From X23 sp050251575 (lineage in GTDB: Bacteria; Bacillota; Clostridia; SK-Y3), in NCBI GenBank assembly GCA_050251575.1, contig JBFWMP010000001.1, forward strand, positions 16,858 through 80,857: 64,000 nt of DNA, written 5' to 3'. The notes beneath the pieces are model-generated. The model ran no database searches, was not told the DNA's origin, and saw only the letters and a program-made list of their open reading frames with translations. The translations under genes were made by a program, and so were the position numbers. This document shows, piece after piece, positions 18,213 through 27,441 of this stretch (the first letter of the stretch is position 1; the number at the start of each line of letters is the position of its first letter).

Positions 18213-19733
18213 TCAAACGCTTGTTTTAAATATTTCATAGATGCCTCTCTCATTCAATGCATGATACAAAAGATTTTTTCGTCTTATTAGTTCTTTGTAT
18301 TTAGATACCTCTTCCGGTATCGGCACAATATTGACAGCTTCACCCGACCCCATATTTTCAAAAGCATCCTCATAATCGTTATAGACTCCTAGCCTTACTG
18401 CTGCTCCCATTGCGGCACCTAAAGAGGAAGCTTCACTATTCTGATATTTTATTACAGGCTTATCAAATGCATTTGCCTGAATTTGATTAAATAGTGCGAA
18501 TTTAGTCATGCCACCCGCTACGCTTACAGTATGAATATCTTCAACGTTCTTTTCTATCAAAGAAATATTATCAGCAATTTCCATAGAAATTCCTTCTAAT
18601 ATTGCTCTAGACAGATCTCCTCTTTTTGTTCCCAAGGATAGATTGAAGGCAAGACCCTTTGCCATAGGATTCCAGTAGGGTGCAGCACTGCCTTCAAAAT
18701 GCGGCAATATCATGACTCCATTGGATCCAATGGGCGTTTGCAATACTTCTTGATCCAATACTTTATACTTTTCTTTCTCATCAAAATGGTTCTGATAGAA
18801 TTGTTCTTTAAACCATCTGTATATAGAACCGGTGTTAAATATGCCTGCCTCTACAATCCACTTCCCAGGAATAGCTGAAGCACTGCATATTGTTCTTATC
18901 TTTTCATCAAAGGCTGGCTTTTGTGAAAAAGCAATCACAAAAGAGCCCGTACCTGTATTTGCCTCGGCATATCCGGGTTTTATAATATTAAGTGCGATCG
19001 CTGCATTCTGTTGATCTCCACCTCCTATGATAATTGGAATGCCTTCCGTTAAGCCGGTCATCCCCGCCATTTCTTTTGTCAAACCTCCGACCTGTGTTCC
19101 CGGAGGACAAAGTTCAGGCAGTAACGAATCATCGATGCCACTTATCCTTAATAAATCCTCATCCCATCTGAAATCATTAATATTCATCAGCATTGTCCTG
19201 GCCGCTTGTGTCCAATCTGTAATAAATCTTTTTGTTAGATGATAAATTACAAAATCCTGCACTCCGATAAGCTTATAGGTTTGTTGATAAATATCTTTCC
19301 GGTGCTTCTTCAACCACAACATTTTAGGCAGCGAAAAGTATGGATTAATCTTCAAGCCGGTTTTCCTGTAAACGTCATGCTCATTAATGTGGACTTTTAA
19401 CTCGCCGCACTGCTCAACACTTCTTTTATCCTGCCACATGATTGCATTGTATAACGCCTGTCCATTTGCATCTACAGGAATAACGGATGCTCTCTGTGAA
19501 GTCACTGCTATTGCTAAAACACTGATATCATTTTTGACAATATATTGACAACAGTTCTTTAATGTCACTATTAGTGCATTTTGCCAAGTTGATGGTTCTT
19601 GTTCTACCAAATTCGGCGTTGTAAATATCGAGTGATATTCGGTGGATGATGAAAAAACAGAATTGCCGTTTAAATCATATAGAATGGATCTAAGGTTTGA
19701 TGTCCCTACATCTATAGTTATAATATATTCCAT
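18213..19733 (-). CDS. FGGY-family carbohydrate kinase
   Basis: 506 residues with both FGGY domains. The N-terminal phosphate-1 motif is ITIDVGTSNLRSILYD, and the C-terminal phosphate-2 region is VHTVSVAGGMTKFALFNQI. GIPIIIGGGDQQNAAIAL is the domain junction signature. The family phosphorylates sugars, polyols and AI-2; this one is similar in size and layout to xylulokinase or LsrK types, but the substrate cannot be read from sequence. It is the first gene of the four-gene unit running to the GntP permease. Confidence 0.88.
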   Translation of the reverse strand: MEYIITIDVGTSNLRSILYDLNGNSVFSSSTEYHSIFTTPNLVEQEPSTWQNALIVTLKNCCQYIVKNDISVLAIAVTSQRASVIPVDANGQALYNAIMWQDKRSVEQCGELKVHINEHDVYRKTGLKINPYFSLPKMLWLKKHRKDIYQQTYKLIGVQDFVIYHLTKRFITDWTQAARTMLMNINDFRWDEDLLRISGIDDSLLPELCPPGTQVGGLTKEMAGMTGLTEGIPIIIGGGDQQNAAIALNIIKPGYAEANTGTGSFVIAFSQKPAFDEKIRTICSASAIPGKWIVEAGIFNTGSIYRWFKEQFYQNHFDEKEKYKVLDQEVLQTPIGSNGVMILPHFEGSAAPYWNPMAKGLAFNLSLGTKRGDLSRAILEGISMEIADNISLIEKNVEDIHTVSVAGGMTKFALFNQIQANAFDKPVIKYQNSEASSLGAAMGAAVRLGVYNDYEDAFENMGSGEAVNIVPIPEEVSKYKELIRRKNLLYHALNERGIYEIFKTSV

Positions 19734-19782
19734 CTTGAACCCCCTGTTGCTATAATAGATATGTTCTTGCGAAATGATTGAT

Positions 19783-19860
19783 GATTTTACTACGCATATA
19801 ATTGTATTGATGAAGTTTTACTACTACATTTAGTATACTCTCTACATAGGATCATGTCAA
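19783..19860 (-). promoter_or_regulatory. Promoter and operator repeats upstream of the FGGY kinase
   Basis: On the minus strand TTGACA (19855-19860) and TATACT (19832-19837) are 17 bases apart. Downstream of the -10, two direct copies of GTAGTAAAA followed by TCATCAAT (one with CT inserted) lie about 30 bases apart (near 19808-19826 and 19779-19797). They share the AGTAG/TAGTA core with the operator proposed upstream of the permease gene and fit control by the adjacent RpiR-type regulator. Confidence 0.65.
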
Positions 19861-19890
19861 CATGAAATTCCTAAAAATATAATAAAAAAT

Positions 19891-19946
19891 TAAAGGACGA
19901 TTTGCGAGCTTTACATAGTTATGCAAAGTTTGCAAATCGTCCTTTA
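19891..19946 (-). terminator. Terminator between rpiR-type regulator and the kinase operon
   Basis: Perfect 15-base outer arms (TAAAGGACGATTTGC and complement) enclose a smaller inner stem (CTTTACAT/ATGCAAAG) with loop AGTT. On the minus strand the stem is followed by ATTTTTTATT. This separates the regulator transcript from the catabolic operon. Confidence 0.8.
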
Positions 19947-19958
19947 AATAGTTCTATA

Positions 19959-20807
19959 TTAGGTTTTCTTTCCTGCAACAGCCAACCTGGATTGATTAAC
20001 CTTTTTTATAGCCGCTGGTCCTATCTTCAATACCATAGCTACATAAAGCATATCAATAACTACTAACTGTATAATCCTTGAAATCATGGCATCTGATCGA
20101 TATGCTGTTTCATTGGTAGAACTTAGCAAAACTACATCAGCAATTTTCATTAAGGTTGAATGAGCATAACTGGTCATGGCTACTATTTTTGCCCCATTAT
20201 TTCTTGCTAATTCTACTGCATCTAATATCTCCCGGCTTTCTCCCGAATGGGAAACAGCAAAAATCAAATCTGATGAGGTAGTATGCGTACCTAGTATACT
20301 CATTATGTGAGAATCACTGCAAAAATTTACATTCAATGCTAATCTTATGAATTTATGGAACGCATCTTCTGCAATAACACTAGACGCCCCTACCCCCAAA
20401 AATATAATTCTTTTTGCATTACTCATCAAATCAATCACTTTATTGAGCGATTGATCATCTACAAGATTATGCAAATCTTGAACTGAACTCACTGTTAGCT
20501 GTATCACTTTTTTTTTGATTTCTCCCATCGTGTCATCAGGCGTAATCTCTTCATAAATCCCTTGAGTAGATTCAGCAGATATTTCTTGTGCCATTCTTAC
20601 TCTGAAAACCTGATAAGAGTTGAAATCGAGCTTTCTGAGAAACCGCATGATAGTAGCTTCACTAGTAGAACATTTTTGAGCAAGGTCACCAATAGAAAAT
20701 AAGATTACTCTATCAGGATAACTCAATACAAAATCAGCGATATTTTTCTGAGTAGGCGAAAGAGTATTATACTTTGTTCGTATAGTAGTAAAAAGCGTTC
20801 CCTCCAA
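19959..20807 (-). CDS. RpiR/MurR-family transcriptional regulator
   Basis: 282 residues: an N-terminal HTH_6 domain (about 1-77; SIGDLAQKCSTSEATIMRFL is the helix-turn-helix) and a C-terminal SIS sugar-phosphate binding domain (about 125-260; IFLGVGASSVIAEDA and FAVSHSGESREILDAVELA). The start is TTG at 20807, 9 bases after AGGAGG. It sits 31 bases behind upp and ahead of the kinase operon. It probably senses a phosphorylated intermediate of that pathway and binds the AGTAG-type repeats. Confidence 0.9.
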   Translation of the reverse strand: MEGTLFTTIRTKYNTLSPTQKNIADFVLSYPDRVILFSIGDLAQKCSTSEATIMRFLRKLDFNSYQVFRVRMAQEISAESTQGIYEEITPDDTMGEIKKKVIQLTVSSVQDLHNLVDDQSLNKVIDLMSNAKRIIFLGVGASSVIAEDAFHKFIRLALNVNFCSDSHIMSILGTHTTSSDLIFAVSHSGESREILDAVELARNNGAKIVAMTSYAHSTLMKIADVVLLSSTNETAYRSDAMISRIIQLVVIDMLYVAMVLKIGPAAIKKVNQSRLAVAGKKT

Positions 20808-20838
20808 GGTTATTTTCCTCCTCTATCATACCTATGAT

Positions 20839-21471
20839 TTACTTCGTGCCAAAAAGTCTATCTCCTGCGTCTCCCAAACCAGGTACGATATATCCATGAT
20901 CATTTAGCTTCTCATCTACTGCAGCACAATAAATCTCGACATCCGGGTGATCCTTTGAAACCCTGTCTACACCTTCTTGTGCAGCAAGGATACTCATAAT
21001 CTTAATATTCGTAACCCCTCTGTCTTTAATAAACTGAATTGCTGCCGAAATAGAGCCTCCGGTCGCTAACATAGGGTCCACAATAATAATTTCTCTTTCC
21101 TGTACATCTGTAGGCAGCTTGCAATAATATTCCACCGGTTGAAGCGTCTCAGGATCTCTAAAAAGACCAATATGCCCAACCTTAGCTGCAGGAATAAGCT
21201 TTAACATGCCGTCCACCATACCAAGACCTGCTCTAAGCACAGGAACAATCGCCAACTTTTTACCCGATATTACTTTTGTCTTTGCAATAGCTACCGGCGT
21301 TTCAATTTCTACTTCTTTTAATGGTAAGTTCCTTGTGACTTCATACCCCATAAGCATTGCAATTTCTTCGACAAGTTCTCTGAATTCCTTTACTCCTGTA
21401 TTCACATCTCTTATTAGTGATACCTTATGTTGAATGAGAGGATGATCCATAATAAAAACATTCTTATTCAT
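20839..21471 (-). CDS. upp: Uracil phosphoribosyltransferase
   Basis: Converts uracil and PRPP to UMP in pyrimidine salvage. The 210 residues include the PRPP loop [13 protein letters not shown] and the uracil-binding C-terminus [18 protein letters not shown]. It follows rpiB by 31 bases on the same strand, the conserved clostridial order. The next gene downstream is now an RpiR regulator instead of the usual deaminase. Confidence 0.97.
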   Translation of the reverse strand: MNKNVFIMDHPLIQHKVSLIRDVNTGVKEFRELVEEIAMLMGYEVTRNLPLKEVEIETPVAIAKTKVISGKKLAIVPVLRAGLGMVDGMLKLIPAAKVGHIGLFRDPETLQPVEYYCKLPTDVQEREIIIVDPMLATGGSISAAIQFIKDRGVTNIKIMSILAAQEGVDRVSKDHPDVEIYCAAVDEKLNDHGYIVPGLGDAGDRLFGTK

Positions 21472-21502
21472 CTCATATACTCCTGTCTTATATTAAATTA
21501 AA

Positions 21503-21940
21503 TTATTTCCCTTCTAATGAATGAATCTTATCTACTCTTGCTTGATGCCTGCCGCCTTGAAATTCCGCATTTAACCATGATTGGACTATTTCAGCTGCCA
21601 AACTTGGTCCCGTGACCCGTCCCCCTAATGCAATAACATTGGCATTGTTATGCTCCTTCGCCATCTTTGCAGAGAAACAGTCCCCGCATAAAGCAGCCCT
21701 GATTCCTTTTATCTTATTTGCAGCAATTGAAATCCCTATGCCTGTTCCACATATCAATATTCCCTTTTCACACTCACCGTTTAATACTGCCATACATACC
21801 GGATGAGCAATATCAGGATAATCTACTGAGTCAGGTCTATCTACACCAAAGTCCTTTAATTGATATCCTTGCTGCTGCAAATACTTCTTAATCTCTTCTT
21901 TAAGTTCAAATCCACCATGATCACTGCCAATAGCTATCAT
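21503..21940 (-). CDS. rpiB: Ribose-5-phosphate isomerase B
   Basis: Interconverts ribose-5-phosphate and ribulose-5-phosphate. The 145 residues start with IAIGSDHGGFELKEEI, contain the catalytic cysteine in GILICGTGIGISIAANK, and have the phosphate-binding HNNANVIALGGR. Size and motifs are standard for RpiB. It is paired with upp, so it is best read as housekeeping rather than as part of the catabolic island. Confidence 0.95.
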   Translation of the reverse strand: MIAIGSDHGGFELKEEIKKYLQQQGYQLKDFGVDRPDSVDYPDIAHPVCMAVLNGECEKGILICGTGIGISIAANKIKGIRAALCGDCFSAKMAKEHNNANVIALGGRVTGPSLAAEIVQSWLNAEFQGGRHQARVDKIHSLEGK

Positions 21941-21961
21941 TTATAATCACGCTCCTTATAG

Positions 21962-21998
21962 TAAGTGGGGAGTGGTTAGTGAGAAGTGGGGAGCCTGT
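21962..21998 (+). repeat. Heptad repeat, AGTGGGG family
   Basis: Five units in register: AGTGGGG, AGTGGTT, AGTGAGA, AGTGGGG, AGCCTGT. They fill the start of the gap between rpiB and tsaB. The rest of this gap, up to 22097, shows only AT-rich sequence. Confidence 0.75.
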
Positions 21999-22097
21999 CC
22001 AAAACATGCTTAATGGAACAGTCTTTTCCCATTATCCACCTTCTACTACCACAGTATAGCTTATATTATCTTTAAATATTGTATATAATATTAATTG

Positions 22098-22811
22098 TTA
22101 TGTCAAAACTTTTCTGCATTTCTCCTCATATTCCCTCTCTGCTTGAGACTTTCTAAGATATGTAGGTGAGAATGTCATATAGTTTTCAACTTCTCCTAAA
22201 CTAACTTTTTGCAAGGCGAGCCCAGCTATAGAAGAAGCCTTTTGCATTCTGCTGCTTATCGGTGCAAACTCACAAAGGTCTCCCAATGCATCAATCAGCT
22301 TGTCACGGTATACAGCCACAGCATCACCTGTAAATATCACTTTTTCTCTTTTTTCTTTCAACTCTTCAATAAGCTGTTCTATGGATATGGCACGATGCCC
22401 CTCAATCATATAAAAGGTCTTATCAATCCACTGATATAATGCGTTATAGACTTGTTCCCTTCTCGCATCCATAATGGGGCATATCAGATACTTACAAAAC
22501 GGCAAGTTAAAGGCCAATCCATCTAAGCTGGAAATACCAACAAGAGGCTTATCCATTGCATGAGCCAAGCCTTTTATAGTAGCAGCACCAATCCTTAAAC
22601 CTGTAAAGGAGCCTGGTCCATTTGCTACAGCAAAGATGTCAATATCTTGAACTGTTAGTTCTGCAATTGATAAGATTTCTTGAATCATAGGCATTAGCTT
22701 CTGAGAATGCGTTTTTTTATGATTAAGAACATATTCGCCTATTAATTTATCCTCATCTATGATTGCAACCGTTGCAACAATAGATGAAGTATCTACCGCA
22801 AGTACTTTCAA
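22098..22811 (-). CDS. tsaB: tRNA t6A37 synthesis scaffold protein TsaB
   Basis: Partner of TsaD and TsaE in threonylcarbamoylation of A37 in ANN-decoding tRNAs. The N-terminus LKVLAVDTSS and GPGSFTGLRIG are TsaB hallmarks of the ASKHA-like fold. TTG at 22811 is chosen because AAGGAG is 9 bases upstream and it gives the canonical short N-terminus; a TTG at 22820 touches the ribosome site. This yields 237 residues. It directly follows tsaE. tsaC and tsaD are in the 45-51 kb cluster. Confidence 0.93.
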   Translation of the reverse strand: MKVLAVDTSSIVATVAIIDEDKLIGEYVLNHKKTHSQKLMPMIQEILSIAELTVQDIDIFAVANGPGSFTGLRIGAATIKGLAHAMDKPLVGISSLDGLAFNLPFCKYLICPIMDARREQVYNALYQWIDKTFYMIEGHRAISIEQLIEELKEKREKVIFTGDAVAVYRDKLIDALGDLCEFAPISSRMQKASSIAGLALQKVSLGEVENYMTFSPTYLRKSQAEREYEEKCRKVLT

Positions 22812-22816
22812 ACTTA

Positions 22817-23350
22817 TCAACTCCTTTCAGTGGGGAGTATTAGTGATGAGTGGGGAACTCCTACTCGTGATATCATACTCCCCACTTGTGCAATTATTGC
22901 ATTGTACTTATCACCTATTGCTTCAATAATAATTTCTCTGAAGTTCTCACTTTTATCTAAATCTTTCTTTATGCTCACTTTTAGATAGACCTGAGGCAAA
23001 ATTTCCTTAATGTTTTCAGCCCACTCAATCACTGATATGCCTTCTCCATAAATATACTCTTCAAAGCCTATCTCAAACATCTCATCGACATCATGAATCC
23101 GATATACATCAAAATGATACACAGGAACATTCCCATCATATTCATTTACAATAGTAAATGTGGGACTAGTTACATCTTCCTCTATCCCATAGGCCTTAAC
23201 CAAACCTTTAGTAAATGCAGTTTTACCTGCCCCTAAGTCTCCACCAAGGCATACGACGCATCCGGGTTCTAACTGCACCCCTATCTTATATGCTATTTGT
23301 TCTGTCTCTTGGGGAGAGTTACTGATTAATTTAATTATATTGCCTTTCAC
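22817..23350 (-). CDS. tsaE: tRNA t6A37 synthesis ATPase TsaE
   Basis: P-loop ATPase of the t6A machinery. Walker A is GDLGAGKT at residues 37-44; SPTFTIVNEY and YRIHDVDEMFEIGFEEY are family motifs. At 177 residues it is about 20-25 longer than usual. The extra C-terminal tail (from about GSMISRVGV to the end) is encoded by the AGTGGGG-type heptad repeat, so a repeat insertion appears to have replaced or extended the original end. The stop lies 6 bases before the tsaB start. Confidence 0.93.
   Translation of the reverse strand: MKGNIIKLISNSPQETEQIAYKIGVQLEPGCVVCLGGDLGAGKTAFTKGLVKAYGIEEDVTSPTFTIVNEYDGNVPVYHFDVYRIHDVDEMFEIGFEEYIYGEGISVIEWAENIKEILPQVYLKVSIKKDLDKSENFREIIIEAIGDKYNAIIAQVGSMISRVGVPHSSLILPTERS
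22825..22895. repeat. Inverted pair of AGTGGGG heptads inside the tsaE 3' end
   Basis: AGTGGGG units (from 22829) and their complement (ATACTCCCCAC, ending near 22893) can form a hairpin: GTGGGGAGTAT pairs with ATACTCCCCAC. The segment is translated as the tsaE tail and also supplies the AAGGAG of tsaB at its edge. Confidence 0.7.
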
Positions 23351-23370
23351 GTTTTAATCCCACCAAATAT

Positions 23371-23760
23371 TTATTTCGCATTGACCTTATTCATAAACTT
23401 TTCTACATCGATAATAAATCGTTCATGTATCCCTTCTCCGATTTTACACTTCTCATCAAAGGCCTCCACTGCGAATACCAGTCTCTTATTATCGACTTCC
23501 TTGAGCTCTGCTTGCGCATATACCTTCATTCCTGCAGGTGTAGCAGAAATATGAGTGATATTTACTTTTGTTCCAACAGTTGACTGAACATTCGAAAGAT
23601 AAGGCTGAACGCATTGTGCCGCAGCCTGTTCCATTAAAGCAATCATTATAGGGGTAGCAAAAACTTCAAGCGTACCACTCCCTATTTTCCTTGCACAAAC
23701 TTCTTCTGATACCATAATCTCAACTTTTTCTCTTAATCCAATTTCTAATTGAGCTTTCAT
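23371..23760 (-). CDS. FlK-like hotdog-fold thioesterase
   Basis: 129 residues from ATG 23760 (GGTGGTGAT upstream). The Thr-Glu-His triad of fluoroacetyl-CoA thioesterase FlK can be placed at Thr36, Glu44 and His70, with the same spacing (8 and 26) as Thr42, Glu50 and His76 of FlK. The strand VFATPIMIALMEQAA is the family signature. Members in Clostridia are common and probably hydrolyse ordinary acyl-CoAs; fluoroacetate resistance should not be assumed. It is 20 bases upstream of tsaE and may be co-transcribed. Confidence 0.85.
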   Translation of the reverse strand: MKAQLEIGLREKVEIMVSEEVCARKIGSGTLEVFATPIMIALMEQAAAQCVQPYLSNVQSTVGTKVNITHISATPAGMKVYAQAELKEVDNKRLVFAVEAFDEKCKIGEGIHERFIIDVEKFMNKVNAK

Positions 23761-24135
23761 TGTTATCACCACCAAGTCAAAACTTTTTCAAATTTAAAAA
23801 TATTCTATCATATTGTACCCAATTTATCCAATATTTTTTCAGCATGGGTAATAATGAAAAATGGTTGTGTTATGGATAAAAAAATGGTAAAACATATATA
23901 TGATATTATGTAACTCAAGTATGTTAAGGGACGGTTCAAAAGTATTGATAAAGTCGAACAATATGAAAGTAACCAAGAATGTCATTCTGAGTAGGGCGAA
24001 GGATCTTAGTATCTAAGCAGCTTTCAAGATTCCTTATTTCATTCGTAATGACACAAATACGGACTTTTTCAGTGGTCTACACGATTTTTTATCCTTTAAC
24101 ACACTTGACAAAATTTTTGAATGTGAGGTCAAATA
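23761..24135. repeat. Palindromic element, copy 2, in a divergent 375-base gap
   Basis: The gap between the divergent thioesterase and MFS genes contains a second copy of the 9.4 kb element (about 23932-24092; TGTCATTCTGAG near 23980 and end-part ACGGACTTTTTCAGTGG). It lies between outer arms CAAGTATGTTAAGGGA (23916-23931) and its near-complement (24093-24108; two mismatches). No clear promoter was found in the rest of the gap. Confidence 0.7.
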
Positions 24136-25296
24136 ATGGGTAACAGAAATAAAACGTTTTTATTTTCAATCGTAACAAGTTTTTACTGGTTCAGTTTATA
24201 TGCCTATGTACCTACCTTATCTACTTACGTTGAATCTTTAGGCGCTTCTTACAAAATGGTGGGACTTGTAGTGGGATCTTATGGATTTACGCAAATGCTC
24301 CTTCGTATCCCTTTGGGAATATTATCGGATAGGCTTAATAAACGAAAACTATTTGTTATCTTAGGAATCGTTCTTGCCTTAATTAGCAGTATCGGTCTAT
24401 GGTTATTCCCTCATGTAGGCCTGACATTATTTTTCCGTGCTCTTGCAGGGACTTCCGCTGCTGCCTGGGTTGTTTTTACCGTACTATATTCCAGTTATTA
24501 TGAAGATAGCAGTGCACCTAAGGCAATAGGCATATTAAATTCTTATAACTTTGCAGGGCAAATGACTTCTATCTTTCTCGGTGGTTTGGCAGCCCAATTT
24601 TTTAGCCAGCAAGCCTCATTCTTTGTTGCGGTAATAGGGGGTGTTATTGCTCTTATTCTGAGCTTTGGCATTCAGGAAAACAAAAGCATTCAACGCAAAC
24701 CGCTTGGTTGGTCCGACATATTGAGTGTCGCTACAGACCGCACGCTATTAGTAGTATCAGGACTTTCCATACTATCCCAATTCATCACTTTCTCAACGAT
24801 GTATGGATTTAATCCTGTAATAGCAAAGAATTTAGGGGCTACCAACTTCGAACTAAGCATTCTTACTAACCTTGCGACAATACCTGTTATTTTCGCTTCT
24901 CTCTTGAGCGTCGTGTTTTCTAAATATTTCGGAGAGAAGAAAACTGTAATGCTTGGCTTTACTATCGCAGCATTGTCTACGATGGCTGTTCCCTATATGC
25001 CGAACATACCATGGCTTTACTTCATGCAACTTGTGGGTGGCATAGGCAGAGGCCTCACTTTTCCATTATTGATGGGGTTAAGTATCAAAAATATTGATGG
25101 CTCCCGACGAGCTACTGCGATGGGTTTCTTCCAATCTATTTACGGAGTAGGTATGTTTATCGGTCCTATAATATTGGGCTTTTTCAGCGATACGATAGGA
25201 ATGACGTTCGGATACTGGTTTACAGGACTCATCGGTATTATCGGTGCAGGCATCACATATCGTTGTGTCCGTTCATCTAAGCAGATTAAGGACTAA
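24136..25296 (+). CDS. MFS transporter
   Basis: 386 residues with 12 predicted membrane segments of the major facilitator superfamily. The loop 2-3 signature reads GILSDRLNKRK near residue 63. A second, weaker signature is in the C-terminal half. It is monocistronic on the plus strand, with GAGG ahead of the ATG. The family includes drug and small-molecule exporters; no substrate-specific motif was seen. A nested palindrome follows immediately after the stop. Confidence 0.85.
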   Translation: MGNRNKTFLFSIVTSFYWFSLYAYVPTLSTYVESLGASYKMVGLVVGSYGFTQMLLRIPLGILSDRLNKRKLFVILGIVLALISSIGLWLFPHVGLTLFFRALAGTSAAAWVVFTVLYSSYYEDSSAPKAIGILNSYNFAGQMTSIFLGGLAAQFFSQQASFFVAVIGGVIALILSFGIQENKSIQRKPLGWSDILSVATDRTLLVVSGLSILSQFITFSTMYGFNPVIAKNLGATNFELSILTNLATIPVIFASLLSVVFSKYFGEKKTVMLGFTIAALSTMAVPYMPNIPWLYFMQLVGGIGRGLTFPLLMGLSIKNIDGSRRATAMGFFQSIYGVGMFIGPIILGFFSDTIGMTFGYWFTGLIGIIGAGITYRCVRSSKQIKD

Positions 25297-25303
25297 GCCT
25301 GCT

Positions 25304-25367
25304 GACGGTGTCAAGGGGACGACGGTGTCACCTGCAGGTGACAGAGAACCGTCCCCTTGACACCGTC
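25304..25367. repeat. Nested palindrome after the MFS gene
   Basis: Outer perfect arms of 18 bases (GACGGTGTCAAGGGGACG at 25304-25321 and its complement at 25350-25367) enclose an inner perfect 18-base palindrome TGTCACCTGCAGGTGACA (25326-25343). The 10-mer GACGGTGTCA is also directly repeated. It resembles the GGGGACGGTTCT-type dispersed palindromes I recall from other Firmicutes. It may help terminate the MFS transcript. Confidence 0.75.
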
Positions 25368-25369
25368 CT

Positions 25370-25415
25370 AATAATAAAAAAGCCTGTGGTTCTTACCACA
25401 GGCTTTTTTATTATT
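25370..25415. terminator. Bidirectional terminator at the end of ftsH
   Basis: Perfect 20-base arms with loop TTCTTA; the GC stem GCCTGTGG/CCACAGGC is flanked by A6 and T6. The ftsH stop codon (25411-25413) is inside the right arm. It would also stop plus-strand transcription from the MFS gene. Confidence 0.92.
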
Positions 25416-27291
25416 CATTATTTTCTTCAACCTTTTGCGCTTCTTCTACTTCTTCTTTATTTCTCTCTTCCTTATTATCAGGAAGACCTGCAAATATCTG
25501 CTCAAAATCAGGACCATCCAACTTTTCTTTTTCAAGAAGAGCCTCAGCTACTTTATGAAGCTTATCGATATTATCCTGTAATAACTGCTGACATCTCTTA
25601 TAACAATTATCAATAATGGTTCTGATTTCATCATCTATTTCTGCTGCAACATGTTCACTATAATTTCTCGACTGGACCATATCTCTCCCGATAAACACTT
25701 CATCCTGCTCAGAACCAAATGTCATAGGACCCAGTTTCTCGCTCATGCCATATTTCGTAACCATCTTACGTGCAATACCGGTAGCCCTTAAAATATCGTT
25801 AGATGCACCGGTACTGATATCATCAAGCACCAATTTTTCTGCAACACGTCCTCCTAGCAATCCAACGATATCTTCAATCATTTCCTGTTTAGAAACATAG
25901 TATTTATCTTCTTTCGGAAGAGATAAAGTATATCCTCCTGCGCTTCCACGAGGAATGATGGATACCTGATGCACAGGATCCTGCGTAGGCAAAAGTTTTG
26001 AAACAACGGCATGCCCTGCTTCATGGTATGCTGTTAATCTCTTTGCCTTATCACTAATCACTCTTGTTCTCTTTTCAGGTCCCGCAATTACTTTGATAAT
26101 AGCTTCTTCTAATTCAGGCATATTAATTTGCTTTTTATTGCGCCTTGCTGCAAGCAACGCAGCCTCATTCATCAAATTTTCAAGATCTGCACCTGTAAAA
26201 CCAGGTGTTGTCTTTGCAAGCACTGATAATTCTATATCTGAACCTAATGGTTTCCCTTTTGAATGGACTCTTAAAATTTCTTCTCTTCCCCTTATATCCG
26301 GCACACCAACTACCACTTGTCTATCAAATCTTCCAGGTCTCAATAAAGCAGGATCTAAAATATCCGGTCTGTTTGTTGCAGCGATAATAATAACACCCTC
26401 ATTAATTCCGAACCCATCCATTTCAACCAATAACTGATTTAATGTCTGTTCTCTTTCATCATGTCCGCCACCAAGACCTGCACCTCTATGCCTGCCTACT
26501 GCATCAATTTCATCAATGAAAACAATACAAGGTGCACTTTTTTTAGCTTGTTCAAACAAATCTCTTACTCTTGAGGCACCGACACCAACAAACATTTCGA
26601 CAAAATCAGAACCACTGATACTAAAGAAAGGAACTCCTGCCTCACCGGACACTGCCTTAGCAAGTAAGGTCTTACCTGTTCCCGGAGGTCCTACCAATAA
26701 AATACCCTTCGGTATCCTGGCCCCTAACTCTACAAACTTTTTTGGTGCCTTTAGAAACTCAACAACTTCTTTTAATTCTTCCTTCTCTTCATCCGCACCT
26801 GCAACATCATCAAAAGTAACCTTCTTTTTGTCATCACTTGCCAGTTTGGCTCTGCTTTTACCAAAAGACATTACTCTGCTTCCTCCGCCACCTTGAGACT
26901 GCTGAAGGAAAAATACCCAGAATAAGATGAAGATAATTACTAGCCCCAATGTAGGAAGTATCGTCACCCACCATGGCGGTGTAGGCGGCTCCTGAAAAGC
27001 TACCTTAAGTGTTCCGGCAGACATTTGTGCCTGCAAATCCTCTTGGATATCATCATATAAAGTATCTACATCCGGAACAGTGACTTCGATTATTGTGTTA
27101 TCTGTCTGTGTTGCAATCACTTTCCGATCTATAAATTCTAATTCTTTAATCTGCTCCGCCTTAATAAGCCTTACTAAGTCAGAATAAACTTTCTGATCAG
27201 TTTTACTAGGCAAATTATATAAAGTAAATATCATCAATATAACTACAAAAAGCAGAATATAGAAACTAATGCCCTTAGCGTACTTCTTCAA
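25411..27291 (-). CDS. ftsH: ATP-dependent zinc metalloprotease FtsH
   Basis: Membrane-anchored AAA protease that degrades misfolded and regulatory membrane proteins. The 626 residues have two membrane helices (about 8-26 and 108-130), Walker A GPPGTGKT at 201-208, Walker B VFIDEID at 257-263, the second region of homology [17 protein letters not shown] and the zinc motif HEAGH at 423-427. It is the last gene of the tilS-hpt-ftsH order conserved in Firmicutes and ends in a strong terminator. Confidence 0.98.
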   Translation of the reverse strand: MKKYAKGISFYILLFVVILMIFTLYNLPSKTDQKVYSDLVRLIKAEQIKELEFIDRKVIATQTDNTIIEVTVPDVDTLYDDIQEDLQAQMSAGTLKVAFQEPPTPPWWVTILPTLGLVIIFILFWVFFLQQSQGGGGSRVMSFGKSRAKLASDDKKKVTFDDVAGADEEKEELKEVVEFLKAPKKFVELGARIPKGILLVGPPGTGKTLLAKAVSGEAGVPFFSISGSDFVEMFVGVGASRVRDLFEQAKKSAPCIVFIDEIDAVGRHRGAGLGGGHDEREQTLNQLLVEMDGFGINEGVIIIAATNRPDILDPALLRPGRFDRQVVVGVPDIRGREEILRVHSKGKPLGSDIELSVLAKTTPGFTGADLENLMNEAALLAARRNKKQINMPELEEAIIKVIAGPEKRTRVISDKAKRLTAYHEAGHAVVSKLLPTQDPVHQVSIIPRGSAGGYTLSLPKEDKYYVSKQEMIEDIVGLLGGRVAEKLVLDDISTGASNDILRATGIARKMVTKYGMSEKLGPMTFGSEQDEVFIGRDMVQSRNYSEHVAAEIDDEIRTIIDNCYKRCQQLLQDNIDKLHKVAEALLEKEKLDGPDFEQIFAGLPDNKEERNKEEVEEAQKVEENNE

Positions 27292-27441
27292 TAAACTCCC
27301 TCCTCAACAAACACTGGTATTATGCAATTTACGTAATAATCATATGCTATAATATATTAACACAACCTTCCAAAAAAAACAACTAAATTTGTACTCTATA
27401 TTATTGTCCATACTATTCCCATTATGCAATTTTAAAGAGGT

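Noticed and set aside
21503..21940. rpiB as part of the hydroxyacid island (as in tetritol pathways)
   Set aside because: It is paired with upp as in most Clostridia and lies outside the regulator-permease unit.
23371..23760. Fluoroacetate resistance gene
   Set aside because: The catalytic triad matches FlK, but the family is broad in Clostridia and nothing else suggests fluoroacetate metabolism.
25411..25616. Plus-strand open frame overlapping the end of ftsH
   Set aside because: It runs through a palindrome and a terminator and mirrors ftsH codons.
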